5,517 nucleotides of DNA. It comes from Paenibacillus sp. Lineage in GTDB: Bacteria > Bacillota > Bacilli > Paenibacillales > Paenibacillaceae. The DNA lies in the NCBI GenBank assembly GCA_029256665.1, contig JAQSXN010000313.1, positions 1 to 5,517 of the forward strand, read 5' to 3'. Each line of letters opens with the position of its first letter. Position 1 is the first letter of the stretch. The notes under the pieces were generated by a model, which was not told the DNA's origin, made no database searches, and saw nothing but the letters and a program-made list of their open reading frames with translations. A program made the position numbers and the translations under genes. Of this stretch, positions 5,301 through 5,517 are shown one piece after another.

Positions 5301-5517
5301 TTGAAAGCTGGAGGAACTGCGGAGGTGGAACATTCAACCGCTTCCTTAAGGTATGCAGTCACAAAACGGGGGATTTTCCATTATCTTCGCCGGGACTGGC
5401 AGCTCTACGCGCTGTTGCTCATTCCGTTGACGCTCGTTCTTCTCTTCAAGTATGCGCCGATGTCGGGCCTGATGCTTGCGTTCAAAGAGTATAAAATCGC
5501 AAAAGGGTTCTGGGGGA
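5301..5517 (+). CDS. Sugar ABC transporter permease, LplB/YteP-type (3' truncated by window)
   Basis: The first 72 codons of a binding-protein-dependent sugar permease; the rest lies beyond the window. After a polar N-terminus, residues 27-35 (HYLRRDWQL) lead into the first membrane helix (about 36-54, YALLLIPLTLVLLF). Then comes the family-typical block FKYAPMSGLMLAFKEYKIAKGFWG (49-72), written in LplB/YteP relatives roughly as FKYVPMYGLxIAFKxYxxxxGIxG. Relatives pair with a second permease (YtcP/YesQ type) and a lipoprotein binding protein (YtcQ/YesO type), and usually use the shared ATPase MsmX, so those genes are expected to the right. The start is TTG 5301, set by the strong ribosome binding site. 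It is probably the first gene of an operon driven from the promoter at 5202-5231, importing oligosaccharides for GH105. Substrate is inferred from neighbours. Confidence 0.88.
   Translation, partial: MKAGGTAEVEHSTASLRYAVTKRGIFHYLRRDWQLYALLLIPLTLVLLFKYAPMSGLMLAFKEYKIAKGFWG

Noticed and set aside
1..5517. tRNA, rRNA, CRISPR array, phage or transposase genes
   Set aside because: No cloverleaf-like segment, regularly spaced repeats, or integrase or transposase motifs were seen on either strand.

Overview
The window looks like a chromosomal piece of a Paenibacillus-type Firmicute. This is an inference from very strong Shine-Dalgarno sites (for example AAAGGAGGTGA), CcpA-type cre sites, a YteR-type GH105 enzyme, a membrane-anchored YesS-type AraC regulator and an LplB/YteP-type sugar ABC permease. 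No database search was possible. The gene set matches a rhamnogalacturonan (pectin side-branch) or related oligosaccharide utilisation locus.

Layout: a palindromic terminator (2-27) closes a leftward gene for an unsaturated rhamnogalacturonyl hydrolase (GH105, 132-1238, minus strand). A 339-bp divergent intergenic region (1239-1577) follows and is packed with dyads. One (1264-1309) sits just ahead of the GH105 ribosome binding site. One (1376-1419) carries divergent extended -10 sequences. One (1531-1548) overlaps a perfect TATAAT of the rightward gene. That gene is a soluble cupin-type AraC regulator (1578-2405), whose best start is an internal GTG. After it comes a 169-bp non-coding element with 12-bp perfect terminal inverted repeats (2430-2598), which looks like a miniature or intergenic repeat. 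An AT-rich stretch and a cre-like site (2725-2738) precede a 756-residue transmembrane AraC regulator (2777-5047), followed by a hairpin terminator (5060-5098).

The last intergenic region (5099-5300) reads as a complete inducible promoter. It has GATCAAA half-sites, two of them direct repeats exactly 20 bp apart, then a weak -35 and a TATGAT -10, a cre-like site over the -10, a leader hairpin and a strong ribosome binding site. It drives the first gene of a sugar ABC transporter (permease, 5301 to beyond the window end).

Working model (inference): oligosaccharide outside the cell is sensed by the membrane regulator, which turns on the transporter operon. The imported unsaturated oligosaccharide is cleaved in the cytoplasm by GH105. 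The small cupin-type AraC protein controls the divergent GH105 promoter and perhaps its own. CcpA would repress the membrane regulator and the transporter when better sugars are present. I found no RNA genes, CRISPR array, transposase gene or phage gene. Nothing here is clearly an undescribed system; the novelty lies in the regulatory architecture and in the repeat element.
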